Of a stretch of 64,000 nt of DNA, positions 1 to 8,313 are shown piece by piece; position 1 is the first letter of the stretch; the number at the start of each line of letters is the position of its first letter. Under the pieces are notes generated by a model, which was not told the DNA's origin, searched no databases, and saw only the letters and a list, made by a program, of their open reading frames with translations. Position numbers and translations under genes: made by a program. The DNA comes from Bradyrhizobium sp. B097. Its GTDB lineage: Bacteria > Pseudomonadota > Alphaproteobacteria > Rhizobiales > Xanthobacteraceae. The DNA is taken from contig NZ_CP152412.1 of assembly GCF_038957035.1 (NCBI RefSeq), forward strand, positions 372,001 through 436,000, in the 5' to 3' direction.

Positions 1-175
1 ATTTGACCGCCCGTCCGTCGACATGGACGACGCAGGCGCCGCACTGGCTGGTATCGCAGCCGACATGGGTGCCGGTGAGGTTGAGGTTTTCGCGCAAGAG
101 ATGCACGAGGAGGGTCCGGTCCTCGACGTCGACCGAAACCGCCCTGCCGTTTACCGTCAGTTTGACTGTAGACAC
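1..175 (-). CDS. [2Fe-2S] subunit of a CoxS/xanthine-dehydrogenase-type enzyme (5' part)
   Basis: The first 58 codons are visible; the gene runs off the left edge. Translation from the GTG at 175 gives a plant-type ferredoxin fold beginning [10 protein letters not shown] and carrying the cluster motif [16 protein letters not shown], whose cysteine spacing (C-x4-C-G-x-C) is that of the small iron-sulfur subunit of molybdenum hydroxylases (CO dehydrogenase CoxS, isoquinoline oxidoreductase, xanthine dehydrogenase families). In those enzymes this subunit passes electrons from the molybdopterin subunit. Which hydroxylase it belongs to cannot be told, since the large and medium subunits lie outside. 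It is transcribed away from the PQQ dehydrogenase gene. Family assignment is firm; the GTG start is a best guess. Confidence 0.85.
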   Translation of the reverse strand, partial: MSTVKLTVNGRAVSVDVEDRTLLVHLLRENLNLTGTHVGCDTSQCGACVVHVDGRAVK

Positions 176-579
176 GCGTTTCTCCCAATAGCTTCGTTAT
201 GGGCCCAGTAGACCACGCTTCATATGGGACGTAACCGCGATCAAAGTCGTAGGTGCGGCCCTGTCATGAAGGCGCCGGGCAGTGCCTGCGATCCTAGCAG
301 GCAGCCGTTCAATGGGCAATTTGCAAGCTGCCAGGAGCATGCTCCGGCGCGGTGAAATCACCCCGCAGTGCAAGCGGTTTTCGGCAGGCGGATGGTGCTA
401 CGGCGCGCCGAAAATCGCCGCCGCGGTCGCTACTACCTTCCGCCTATAACGACGCAAAAGCGTTGCTGTCATTTTCATCGCCGACGCAGCGACACAAGAT
501 CGCTGGTTCATGAAATTGGGTATCGATCCGCGCGCGCGATGCATCCATCGCGGCAACGAAACCATATTGGAGGAAGCCA
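176..579. other. Divergent intergenic region
   Basis: This 404-bp stretch separates the CoxS-type gene from the PQQ dehydrogenase gene and should hold both promoters. I see a good ribosome-binding site (TTGGAGGA, about 8 nt before the ATG at 580). I see no -24/-12 sigma-54 element, repeat or convincing small gene. Confidence 0.5.
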
Positions 580-2295
580 ATGAAGCTGAGGAGCGGGATT
601 TTCTTTGCCGGTGTGTCGCTGGTCGCCATGGTGATGGCAAGCATTGGCGCGTCGGAAGCCAATGATTCAGTGGTGAAGGCGGCGTCCGATCCGAACGGAT
701 GGGCGATCGCCGGCCACGACTACGGGAATACGCGCTTCAGCCCTCTGAAGCAGATCAATTCCGAGAATGCCGGCAAGCTGCAGCTGGTTTACTCGCTGTC
801 GCTGGCCTCGCTGCGCTCCAACGAGTCGTCGCCGCTGGTGATCGGCAAGACGCTGTACGTGTCGACGTCGTGGGGGCCGAAATACGTCTACGCGGTCGAT
901 GCCGCGACCGGCGCGCGCAAATGGACCTGGCAGCCGGATATTCCGGATGACGTGCTGCAATACGCCTGCTGCGACGTGAATAATCGCGGCGTGTCCTATG
1001 CCGACGGCAAGATCTTCGTCGGCCGCCTCGACGGCAAGCTGACCGCGCTCGATGCCGAGACCGGCAAGGAGCTCTGGACCTCGACCGTGGTCGACTACAA
1101 GCAGGGCTCGGTGATCACCTCGCCGCCGCTGATCGTCCGCGACAAGGTGATCACCGGCTTCGGCGGCGGCGAATATGGCGTCCGCGGCTCGTTGCAGGCC
1201 TTCAATCTCAAGGACGGCAAGCTGCTCTGGCAGACCTTCACGGTGCCGGCGCCGGGCGAGCCCGGCAGCGACACCTGGAAGGGCGACACCGGGCTGCACG
1301 GCGGCGGCGCCGCCTGGCTGGTCGGCTCCTACGACGCCAAGTCCGACACCGTCTACTGGGGTACCAGCAATCCGGGACCGTGGAATACCGGCGTGCGCTC
1401 CACCGGCGACGGCAATTTCGGCAAGCTGACCAACCTCTACACGGCCTCGACGCTGGCGATCGATCCCAACACCGGCAAGATCAAGTGGCACATCCAGGGC
1501 ACGCCGGCCGACGCCTGGGATTATGACGGCGTCAACGAGCTGCTGCTCGCCGACCTCAAGATCAAGGGCAGCGAGACGCCGGTTCTGATGAAGGCGGACC
1601 GCAACGGCTTCTTCTTCGTGGCCAACCGCGAGACCGGCAAGATGATCTCGGCCGAGAAGTACGTCTTCGCCAACTGGGCCAAGAAGTGGGACATCAATAC
1701 GATGCGGGCGGAAGAGGATCCGGACAAGCGTCCGGGCCCCGGCCATCCCGCCAAGGACATCTGCCCGAACCTGATCGGCGGCAAGAACTGGCAGCCGATG
1801 TCGTTCAACCCGCAGACCGGCCTGGTCTATATCCCGACCAACAATGTCTGCATGGATTGGTCGGTCTCTGATGTGAACTACAAGCGCGGCGTGTTCTATC
1901 TCGGCGCCGAATTCCCGACCAAGGAAGGCCCCGGCGGCTTCCTCGGCGAGCTGGTGGCCTGGGATCCGGTCGCCAACAAGAAGGTGTGGAGCATCAAGGA
2001 AGATCTGCCCTTCAACGGCGGCACCCTGACGACGGGCGGCAATTTGGTGTTCTCCGGCAATCTGCACGGCGACTTCCGCGCCATCGATGCCAAGAACGGC
2101 AAAGTGCTGTGGAGCAAGAACCTCGGCAGCGGCATCGGCGCGGGTCCAGTGACCTATTCGGTCGACGGCAAGCAGTATGTCGCGATCGTGGTCGGCCGCA
2201 CCGCGGCGCTGCCGGCCTTCCTCGGTGACATCGGCAAGAAGATGGTCGCCGCGGCGCCTGAAGGCGGCTCGCTGTTCGTGTTCGCCCTGCAATAA
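580..2295 (+). CDS. Lanthanide-type PQQ-dependent alcohol dehydrogenase
   Basis: A 571-residue periplasmic quinoprotein of the methanol/ethanol dehydrogenase family, which oxidises alcohols to aldehydes and passes electrons to a cytochrome c. A Sec signal peptide covers about residues 1-27. Family marks are the adjacent cysteines C130-C131 (the vicinal disulfide under PQQ), repeated W-motif blades, and WDYDGVNE with catalytic Asp314. Asp316, two residues on, is the extra carboxylate that marks lanthanide-binding XoxF, ExaF and PedH types; calcium MxaF has Ala there. The stretch around GEPGSDTWKGD resembles ethanol-type (ExaF/PedH) enzymes more than XoxF proper, so no symbol is given. The next gene, 20 bp on, encodes a matching binding protein/cytochrome fusion. 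Substrate is unknown; metal type is inferred from the D-Y-D motif. Confidence 0.9.
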   Translation: MKLRSGIFFAGVSLVAMVMASIGASEANDSVVKAASDPNGWAIAGHDYGNTRFSPLKQINSENAGKLQLVYSLSLASLRSNESSPLVIGKTLYVSTSWGPKYVYAVDAATGARKWTWQPDIPDDVLQYACCDVNNRGVSYADGKIFVGRLDGKLTALDAETGKELWTSTVVDYKQGSVITSPPLIVRDKVITGFGGGEYGVRGSLQAFNLKDGKLLWQTFTVPAPGEPGSDTWKGDTGLHGGGAAWLVGSYDAKSDTVYWGTSNPGPWNTGVRSTGDGNFGKLTNLYTASTLAIDPNTGKIKWHIQGTPADAWDYDGVNELLLADLKIKGSETPVLMKADRNGFFFVANRETGKMISAEKYVFANWAKKWDINTMRAEEDPDKRPGPGHPAKDICPNLIGGKNWQPMSFNPQTGLVYIPTNNVCMDWSVSDVNYKRGVFYLGAEFPTKEGPGGFLGELVAWDPVANKKVWSIKEDLPFNGGTLTTGGNLVFSGNLHGDFRAIDAKNGKVLWSKNLGSGIGAGPVTYSVDGKQYVAIVVGRTAALPAFLGDIGKKMVAAAPEGGSLFVFALQ

Positions 2296-2315
2296 CGATC
2301 GTCAAGGAGGCAGCA

Positions 2316-3536
2316 TTGTCCGTGTCCTGCATCGCCCGAAACGAACTGCGCACCCCCTCGCGCAACACGCGGTTGGAACATGCAATCCGGACCGTGCTGC
2401 TCTCCGCCCTGCTTATGGTGCCGGCCCTGGCGGCCGGCGCCGACGAGACAAAACCGCCGCTGCGGCTTTGCGCCGACCCGACCAACCTGCCGTTCTCGAG
2501 CGACCAACCGGGCAAGCCCGGCCTCTATCTCGAGATCGGCCAGGCGGTGGCGCAAAAGCTCGGCCGCACGGTGAGCACCAACTGGTACAAGTCGTATTTC
2601 GGCAAGCGCACCGTGCGGGAAACGCTGCTCAGCAAGCAGTGCGACGCCATGGTCGGCCTGCCGCTGGTCGACGATTTCATGGGCCCGGCGGTGATCTTCT
2701 CGAAGCCGATCGCCCATGAAGGCTATGCGCTGGTCGGCAGCAAGGATCGCAAGCTCGCCGGCATCGACAACCTCAGGGGATTGCGGGTTGCGGTGCAATA
2801 TCAATCGACGCCGCAGAACCTGCTGGCGCTGCGTGACGATATCCAGAAAGTCACCGTGCTGAGCCCGGAGGAGGGCATGGCGGCCCTCGAACAGGGCAAG
2901 GTCGACATCGCCTTCATCTGGGCGCCTGTGGCGGGGTGGCTCAACAAGACCAGCTACGGCGACAAGTACCAGATCGTCTCGACCGAGGGCGACGGCCTGC
3001 TCTGGGCGACCGCGATCGGCTTCGCCAAGGCGTCCGGCGGGCTGCGCGATGAGGTCGACGGCGTGCTGCCGTCGCTGCAGCCGGAGATTTCCGCCCTGTT
3101 TGCCAAATATGGCGTGCCGAACGGCGCTCCGGTGAAGTTCGGCGAGGCAGACCGGGCGACGACGTCGTCCGTCGGAGCCGGCGAACCCGTCACGGTCGGG
3201 CAGGCGGCTTCGGCCGACAAACCGGTCCAGACGGCCGCAACCTCCGGGGATGCCAAAGGCGACGCCAAGGGAGACGCCACCGCGGGGCGGGAGGTCTTCA
3301 ATGGCACCTGCGCCCATTGCCACGGTCCGGACGCGGTGCAGGCCGAGCGAAAGATCGATCTCAGGCTGCTCAGGAAGCGCTATGCTGACGAGATGGAACA
3401 GACATACTGGAAGACGGTCCATGACGGGCGGCCGGCCAAGGGCATGCCGGCCTGGAAGGACGTCTTCAGCGACGACGAGCTCAGAAACGTATATGCCTAT
3501 CTGCAGAGTGTGCAGGATCCCGGCGGGTCGAACTAA
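2316..3536 (+). CDS. XoxJ-like periplasmic binding protein fused to cytochrome c
   Basis: A 406-residue protein whose TTG start is set by AAGGAGG five bases upstream. After a signal sequence (about residues 20-42), residues 50-275 form a solute-binding-protein fold of the type called quinoprotein dehydrogenase-associated substrate-binding protein (XoxJ/MxaJ family; start LRLCADPTNLPFSS). A low-complexity linker (about 280-325, rich in Ala, Gly, Asp, Lys) leads to a C-terminal class I cytochrome c with C332-A-H-C335-H336 and a distal methionine in KGMPAW. XoxJ and the electron-accepting cytochrome XoxG are normally separate genes. The fusion puts both partners of the upstream dehydrogenase in one polypeptide, so I infer that it accepts that enzyme's electrons. 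Confidence 0.88.
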   Translation: MSVSCIARNELRTPSRNTRLEHAIRTVLLSALLMVPALAAGADETKPPLRLCADPTNLPFSSDQPGKPGLYLEIGQAVAQKLGRTVSTNWYKSYFGKRTVRETLLSKQCDAMVGLPLVDDFMGPAVIFSKPIAHEGYALVGSKDRKLAGIDNLRGLRVAVQYQSTPQNLLALRDDIQKVTVLSPEEGMAALEQGKVDIAFIWAPVAGWLNKTSYGDKYQIVSTEGDGLLWATAIGFAKASGGLRDEVDGVLPSLQPEISALFAKYGVPNGAPVKFGEADRATTSSVGAGEPVTVGQAASADKPVQTAATSGDAKGDAKGDATAGREVFNGTCAHCHGPDAVQAERKIDLRLLRKRYADEMEQTYWKTVHDGRPAKGMPAWKDVFSDDELRNVYAYLQSVQDPGGSN

Positions 3537-3556
3537 CTGCTGCGATCTGCAATAGA

Positions 3557-3650
3557 AGCGTTTTCGAGCGAAGTGGATACCGGTTCGCGTGAAGAAAACG
3601 CGTCAGAACATGAATCGAGTGCCCCGTTCCGATTCAATCGGAACGGAAGC
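3557..3650. repeat. Palindromic extragenic repeat, copy 1 (48-bp inverted-repeat arm plus hairpin)
   Basis: Positions 3557-3604 are an exact reverse complement of 5258-5305 (48 of 48 bases by eye). The arm is followed by a hairpin (3624-3646, GTTCCGATT/AATCGGAAC), which also recurs in mirrored order at 5216-5238. The whole unit of about 90 bp is therefore present twice in opposite orientation, bracketing two response-regulator genes. This sequence type is abundant between genes in Bradyrhizobium. Confidence 0.9.
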
Positions 3651-3674
3651 GGCTCGAGCAGTGCGAGGGTCCTC

Positions 3675-4355
3675 ATGATGGGGTTCCTGATCATCGACGA
3701 TCACCCTCTATTTGGGGAGGCGCTTGGCAACGCCATCCGCATCTCGCATCCCGATGCCCGGATCTATGAGGCCACCTCGATCAAGGGGGCCCTTGGCATC
3801 CTCGCCAGCGAGCCGAATATCGACCTCGCGCTGCTCGATCTGTTGCTGCCCGACGTGGTCGGCTTCTCCGGCTTCCAGAAGATCAGGGATCGTTATCCGC
3901 GGCTGCCGATCGCCATCGTCTCGAGCGAGGAGGATAAGCATACGATCCGCGAGGCGCTGGAAATGGGCGCGGTCGGCTATCTGCCGAAATCGACCTCGCT
4001 CGGCGAGCTGTCGCAGGCGATCGCGCGCGTGCTGAGTGGATCGGTCTCGGCGCCGCGGGATTTCGTTGCCGTCGGTGCGCTGGATCAGTCCGAGACGGCG
4101 CGGACGCTGCGCGAGCGGATCCAGAAGCTGACGCCGCAGCAAATTCGCGTGCTGCACTTGATCATCCGAGGTCTGCAGAACCGCGAAATCGCCTCCGAGC
4201 TCAAGCTCGCGGAATCCACCGTGAAGGCGCATGTGACCGAGATCCTGCGCAAGCTGAAGCTGTTCAGCCGCAACAAGGCGATCATCGAGCTCGGCAAGAT
4301 CCCGCTTCCGGTTCCTGACGCCTGCGCGGGAGCGAAGGCAGAGAAGGCACCTTAA
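3675..4355 (+). CDS. NarL/FixJ-type response regulator 1
   Basis: A 226-residue two-component regulator. Residues 3-120 are a receiver domain with the acidic pair D8-D9, phosphoacceptor D55 (in LALLDLLLPD) and the conserved lysine in GYLPKST. Residues about 155-215 are a LuxR-type helix-turn-helix (LTPQQIRVLHLIIRGLQNREIA). I start it at the ATG at 3675 because the receiver begins there; a longer frame back to 3573 would run into the extragenic repeat. It lies beside a second regulator of the same family (4474-5211) and faces a hybrid histidine kinase, a plausible partner. NarL-type regulators commonly control PQQ alcohol dehydrogenase genes in proteobacteria, so regulation of the upstream operon is a reasonable inference. 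Confidence 0.88.
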   Translation: MMGFLIIDDHPLFGEALGNAIRISHPDARIYEATSIKGALGILASEPNIDLALLDLLLPDVVGFSGFQKIRDRYPRLPIAIVSSEEDKHTIREALEMGAVGYLPKSTSLGELSQAIARVLSGSVSAPRDFVAVGALDQSETARTLRERIQKLTPQQIRVLHLIIRGLQNREIASELKLAESTVKAHVTEILRKLKLFSRNKAIIELGKIPLPVPDACAGAKAEKAP

Positions 4356-4473
4356 GCTTGCTGCACTGCGAGGCGGGCGCATTGACTATCCGCCTATAGG
4401 CTGACGATCGGCTTTGAGATAACGTCGTGCGCACAATGGCTGTCATGAGCATCCGAGGGAGGACGGCGCAGCA

Positions 4474-5211
4474 TTGACCACGACCGCACCCCTGGCGGAC
4501 GAGCCGCCGGTCGATAGAGCGGGTGCGCCTCGACTGCTGATCGTCGAGGATCACCCGCTGTTCCGTGCCGCCTTGATCGGTGTGATCGGGGCCGAGTTTC
4601 CCGACGCCGAGGTGCTGCAGGCGACCTCGATCGATGGCGCGCTCGACGTGATCGCCGCGCGCGACGGCCTCGATCTGATCCTGCTCGATCTGTCGATGCC
4701 GGGAACCACGGGCCTGCTCGGCGCCTACCGGGTGCGTGCGGCCGCGCCGCGGAGCGCGCTCGTGATCGTGTCGGCGCATGACGATTCCCGGATCATCGGC
4801 GGCGCCATCTCGCTCGGCATTTCCGGATTCATTCCGAAGTCGACGCCGAAGCTCGAGCTGGCGCGCCTGCTGCGCGGCATTCTCGAAGGCGAGGTGTGCC
4901 TGCCGACCCGTTTTCGGGATTCGGCTGCCGCAAAGAAGGGCCAGGCCGACACCAAGCAACTGGTGCAGCAGCTCGGCCAGTTCACCGCACAGCAGCTTCG
5001 CGTGCTCGACATGATCTGCCGCGGCCTGCAGAACAAGCACATCGCCTATCAGCTCGACATCTCGGTCACCACCGTGAAGGTGCACGTCTCCGAGATCCTG
5101 CGGAAGCTCGGCGTGCGCAGCCGGACCGAGGCCATCATCGCGCTGTCGAAACTGGATTTCGGCAAGCACGACCACGCGCCGGTGACGGCCGCGCCGCCGC
5201 ATAGCGACTAG
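4474..5211 (+). CDS. NarL/FixJ-type response regulator 2
   Basis: A 245-residue paralogue of the preceding regulator, with an N-terminal extension of about 18 residues before the receiver domain (LLIVEDHPLF; phosphoacceptor D72 in LILLDLSMPG; lysine in GFIPKST). The C-terminal LuxR-type DNA-binding domain reads FTAQQLRVLDMICRGLQNKHIA. The start is a TTG at 4474 following a purine-rich stretch (GAGGGAGGA); the next in-frame start would cut into the domain. The 118-bp gap from the first regulator suggests separate or weakly coupled transcription. The similarity of layout points to a local duplication followed by divergence. Confidence 0.86.
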   Translation: MTTTAPLADEPPVDRAGAPRLLIVEDHPLFRAALIGVIGAEFPDAEVLQATSIDGALDVIAARDGLDLILLDLSMPGTTGLLGAYRVRAAAPRSALVIVSAHDDSRIIGGAISLGISGFIPKSTPKLELARLLRGILEGEVCLPTRFRDSAAAKKGQADTKQLVQQLGQFTAQQLRVLDMICRGLQNKHIAYQLDISVTTVKVHVSEILRKLGVRSRTEAIIALSKLDFGKHDHAPVTAAPPHSD

Positions 5212-5215
5212 AGTC

Positions 5216-5305
5216 CCGTTCCGATGGAATCGGAACGGGGCTCTAGGTTCTTATCTTGACGCGTTTTCTTCACGCGAACCGGTATCCACTTCGCTCGAAA
5301 ACGCT
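5216..5305. repeat. Palindromic extragenic repeat, copy 2 (inverted)
   Basis: Hairpin at 5216-5238 (GTTCCGAT-GG-ATCGGAAC) followed by the 48-bp arm 5258-5305, the perfect reverse complement of 3557-3604. It lies between the converging ends of response regulator 2 and the histidine kinase gene, where its hairpins could end transcription from both sides. No T-run is present, so terminator function is unproven. Confidence 0.9.
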
Positions 5306-5309
5306 CTGA

Positions 5310-6683
5310 TCATAACCGCGCGCTCGACTGCTCCGCCGCCAGCAGGAACGACAGCAGCGAGCGCATCTCGGCGGGCTTGATCGGTTTCTTCAGCAATTCG
5401 TGGCCGAAGGCCGACACGTCGGAGGCGGCCTTGGCCGAGTAGTCGGCGGTCACGATGATCGCCGGAACCTTGGCGTTGATTTCGCCGCGGATCACGTCGA
5501 CAGCCTGGATGCCGGTCTCGCCATTGTCGAGGTGCAGGTCGGCGATGATGGCATCGGGGATGCCGTCCAGCGCGTGGATGCGCTCGAGCGCCTCGGTCTT
5601 GGAGATCGTCACGGCGACGTCGCAGCCCCATTTCTCCAGCAGATGGGCGAGGCCCTCGGCGCTCGAAAGGTCGTTCTCGATTAGCAGGATCTTCGCGCCT
5701 TCCATGCCGCCATAGCGATAGTCGACGCTGGCTTGTTCGCGCACGGGGATCGCAACCGGATCGAAGGTGCGGGGCACGGTGACCGAGAACACCGAGCCCT
5801 TGCCGGCGCGCGAACTCAGCCTGATGTTGTGGCCAAGCAAATCGGCAAACCGGCGCACGATCGAAAGGCCAAGCCCGATGCCCGCCTTGTCGCCGGCGCC
5901 GGCGTCGCCGCGCTGAAACTCGACGAAGATGGCTTCGCGCTGGGCTTCCGGGATGCCCGGCCCGGTGTCATGCACCTCGATGCAGATGTCGTCGCCCTTG
6001 AGGCGGCATCCCATCAGCACGGTGCCGCGCTGGGTGTAGCGCAGCGCATTGGCCACAAGGTTTTGCAGGATCCGGCGCAGCATCAGCGGATCGGAGCGAA
6101 CCACCGCCGACGACGGCATGATCTTGAAGCCGAGGTTGCGCTTGGCGGCGGTCGCCACGAATTCCTGCTCGAGCTGCTCGAACAGCGAGGCGATTGCGAC
6201 CGGACCGAATTCGGGCCTGAGCACGCCGGCATCGAGCTTCGAGATGTCGAGCAGCGTCCGCAACATGTCTTCCAGCGTCGCCAGCGAACGGTCGATCTGG
6301 TCGGCCAGCGCGACGCTCTTGGGCTCGTTGGCCATCTCGGCCAGCGCGGATAGTGTCAGCCGCGCCGCATTGAGCGGCTGTAACAGGTCGTGCGTCACCG
6401 AAACCAGCACCGATGATTTCAGCGAGCTTGCCGCCTCGGCCTGCTGTTTGGCCTGCAGCAGGCGTCCGTTGGTTTTCTCCAGCGATTGCAGCGCCTGCTT
6501 GAGCTGCTGGGTGCGGTCGCGCACCTGCTGATCCAGCGCAATCGCGGTCTCGAACAGGGAAAAGGCGTTGAGCTGCTGGTCGGTCGAACGTTCGACCCGC
6601 GACATCAGCGCCGCGTTGATCTTGCGGAGCTTCTCGGCTTCGCGTTCGAGGGCCGCAATGCGCGTGGTCTTGCTGTCGGTCAT
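5310..6683 (-). CDS. Hybrid sensor histidine kinase with C-terminal receiver domain
   Basis: A 457-residue cytosolic kinase without membrane segments. Residues 8-85 are a coiled coil. Residues 86-150 are a dimerisation/phosphoacceptor domain with H98 in SVTHDLLQPL. Residues about 190-300 are the ATP-binding domain (N box NLVANALRYT, G boxes DTGPGIPE and GIGLGLSI). Residues about 325-450 form a receiver domain with phosphoacceptor D382 (IIADLHLDNG). The ATG at 6683 overlaps the stop of the upstream FIST gene by four bases, so the two are translationally coupled. Being soluble, it probably takes its signal from that FIST protein. The receiver suggests phosphorelay or self-damping; the neighbouring NarL-type regulators are candidate outputs. 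Confidence 0.9.
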   Translation of the reverse strand: MTDSKTTRIAALEREAEKLRKINAALMSRVERSTDQQLNAFSLFETAIALDQQVRDRTQQLKQALQSLEKTNGRLLQAKQQAEAASSLKSSVLVSVTHDLLQPLNAARLTLSALAEMANEPKSVALADQIDRSLATLEDMLRTLLDISKLDAGVLRPEFGPVAIASLFEQLEQEFVATAAKRNLGFKIMPSSAVVRSDPLMLRRILQNLVANALRYTQRGTVLMGCRLKGDDICIEVHDTGPGIPEAQREAIFVEFQRGDAGAGDKAGIGLGLSIVRRFADLLGHNIRLSSRAGKGSVFSVTVPRTFDPVAIPVREQASVDYRYGGMEGAKILLIENDLSSAEGLAHLLEKWGCDVAVTISKTEALERIHALDGIPDAIIADLHLDNGETGIQAVDVIRGEINAKVPAIIVTADYSAKAASDVSAFGHELLKKPIKPAEMRSLLSFLLAAEQSSARL

Positions 6684-7852
6684 TGCGGCGCGACAGCCCG
6701 CTTGCCGATGGCGATGCCGGTCAGCGTCTGGTTGACATGCATGGAGCGATACTGCTCGCCATAGGTCTGAAAGCCAATCACTTTGTTGCGGCGGTAGAGC
6801 TCCGACATCTCCCGCGACAGCTGGCGTTGCTCGACATCGAGCCGGCGCAGCACGCATTCGAAACCGATGAACATCGAGACCTCGCCGAGCTCCTCGGTCA
6901 ACTCCTGGAGCAGGCGGCTTGTCACGTCGATCGGGTCGCGCTCGCGCGCCACCGTCAGTACCATGCCCTCGTCGATGGCGCAGAAGAACTGCAGCGACCC
7001 GTCGGGATTGGTCCGCTGGATCGACCGCGCGTAATAGGCACCGCCGACGCGGACCAGGACCGGATGCGCGGCGAACGAGAACAGCTCGAGCTTGCTGTCG
7101 CTGAGGCCGACGGCGCGCGAATATTCCAGCGCGGCGGGCTCGGCATTCAATTCCTTGACGATGCGGTGCTCGATGTCGGCCTCGGTCACCACCATCTTGG
7201 TCGAGGTCGGCTCGAAATGGTCGCACTTGAAGGTGCGGAACGGCAGCCGGGTCCGGATCAGGATCAGGACGGCCGCGTCGGTATGGGCCTCGCCGCCGTG
7301 GAAGACCCACGACTTCTCGAAGCGCAGGCCGTCGCCGGCGGAGCCGCCGACCACCGGGATGTCGCCGAGCGATGCGTAGATCGCCGACATGATGGTTTCC
7401 TCACGCTGGCACATGCCATCGATGAAGAGCAGCCCGAAGGAATCCTCAGTGTGATCGCAATGCTCGGTGCGTTGCGCGAATTCGTTCTGCAACTCCGTGC
7501 ACATCGAGCGGCCGTGATCGACCCGGAACGTCGCTAGATCGAACAGCGGCCGGGCCGCGATGACGAAATCAGCGGCGTTGAAGCCCATCGCGACGACGCT
7601 GTCCTCGTCCCAGCCGCCGGGCGAGAGTTCGCCGGCCGTGGTGCAGCCGAAGATCGGAATGTCGGGCATCTGCCGCGACAGCTCGGCAATGAATTCCTTC
7701 GGGTCATAGAACGGCGACACGAACACCACGAGCATGGCGAGATCAACCGCCGCCAATTGGCGCGCGATCTCGTCGGCTGCTTGCCGCGGCCCGTCGGTCT
7801 TTGCCTGCACCACGACAATGCTGTCGGCGGTGCTGCCGTTCTGCTTCGCCAA
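6680..7852 (-). CDS. FIST-domain sensory protein
   Basis: A 390-residue soluble protein with an N-terminal FIST domain (about 30-230; PIFGCTTAGELSPGG) and a C-terminal FIST_C domain (about 245-370). FIST proteins are proposed small-ligand sensors for signalling proteins. The start is a TTG at 7852, supported by AGGGAGAA about 6-7 nt upstream; longer readings into the intergenic region lack a ribosome site. The gene overlaps the histidine kinase by four bases (ATGA), a tight two-gene operon. I infer that it supplies the ligand-sensing input for the kinase, which has no sensor domain of its own. The ligand is unknown; proximity to alcohol oxidation genes makes an alcohol, aldehyde or metal-related cue possible. 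Confidence 0.86.
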   Translation of the reverse strand: MAKQNGSTADSIVVVQAKTDGPRQAADEIARQLAAVDLAMLVVFVSPFYDPKEFIAELSRQMPDIPIFGCTTAGELSPGGWDEDSVVAMGFNAADFVIAARPLFDLATFRVDHGRSMCTELQNEFAQRTEHCDHTEDSFGLLFIDGMCQREETIMSAIYASLGDIPVVGGSAGDGLRFEKSWVFHGGEAHTDAAVLILIRTRLPFRTFKCDHFEPTSTKMVVTEADIEHRIVKELNAEPAALEYSRAVGLSDSKLELFSFAAHPVLVRVGGAYYARSIQRTNPDGSLQFFCAIDEGMVLTVARERDPIDVTSRLLQELTEELGEVSMFIGFECVLRRLDVEQRQLSREMSELYRRNKVIGFQTYGEQYRSMHVNQTLTGIAIGKRAVAPQ

Positions 7853-8313
7853 AGGCGTTCTCCCTGACCAGAATTTTTTGCTTTTCTTGGCGCGGCCTAT
7901 CGTGACAGCGCGGGTCGTAAGGGCATACGGGCCATGCCGCGATCTGGTTGCGGTCAGGCCTGCCGGTTCTAGGTCGTGAGGGGAAATGTCATGGGCCGGG
8001 CGACTTTGCCGGCAGCTGCGCTCGCCGCAAGCGCCAATGGCGCCGCTCGACGCGATGACATGGGACACCTCCCGATGTGTTCTCCCGGCCCGGGCAGGGA
8101 CAGGTTTGATCGGTTCTAAACTATCGGGCCGGACCCGCGCGTCAATCACCTTGCCCACCCCCCGAGCCCGACCAAGGTAGTAGCGCGCCGAATTGGCCGA
8201 CCTGTTGCCCATTTACCGGGCCTTATTGATTCTGCCTTAGTTTTGCCCTCCGGGGGCTGGGGCGGGTTGCTGCCGGACCCCGCGTGGTTTTCAGAATGAA
8301 GACGGGGGTTGGA
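7853..8313. other. Divergent intergenic region between FIST operon and chemoreceptor
   Basis: About 460 bp holding the promoters of the FIST/kinase operon and of the chemoreceptor. I see no repeat, RNA gene or convincing small gene. The GTG at 8284 and ATGs at 8296 and 8314 are alternative chemoreceptor starts. Confidence 0.4.
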
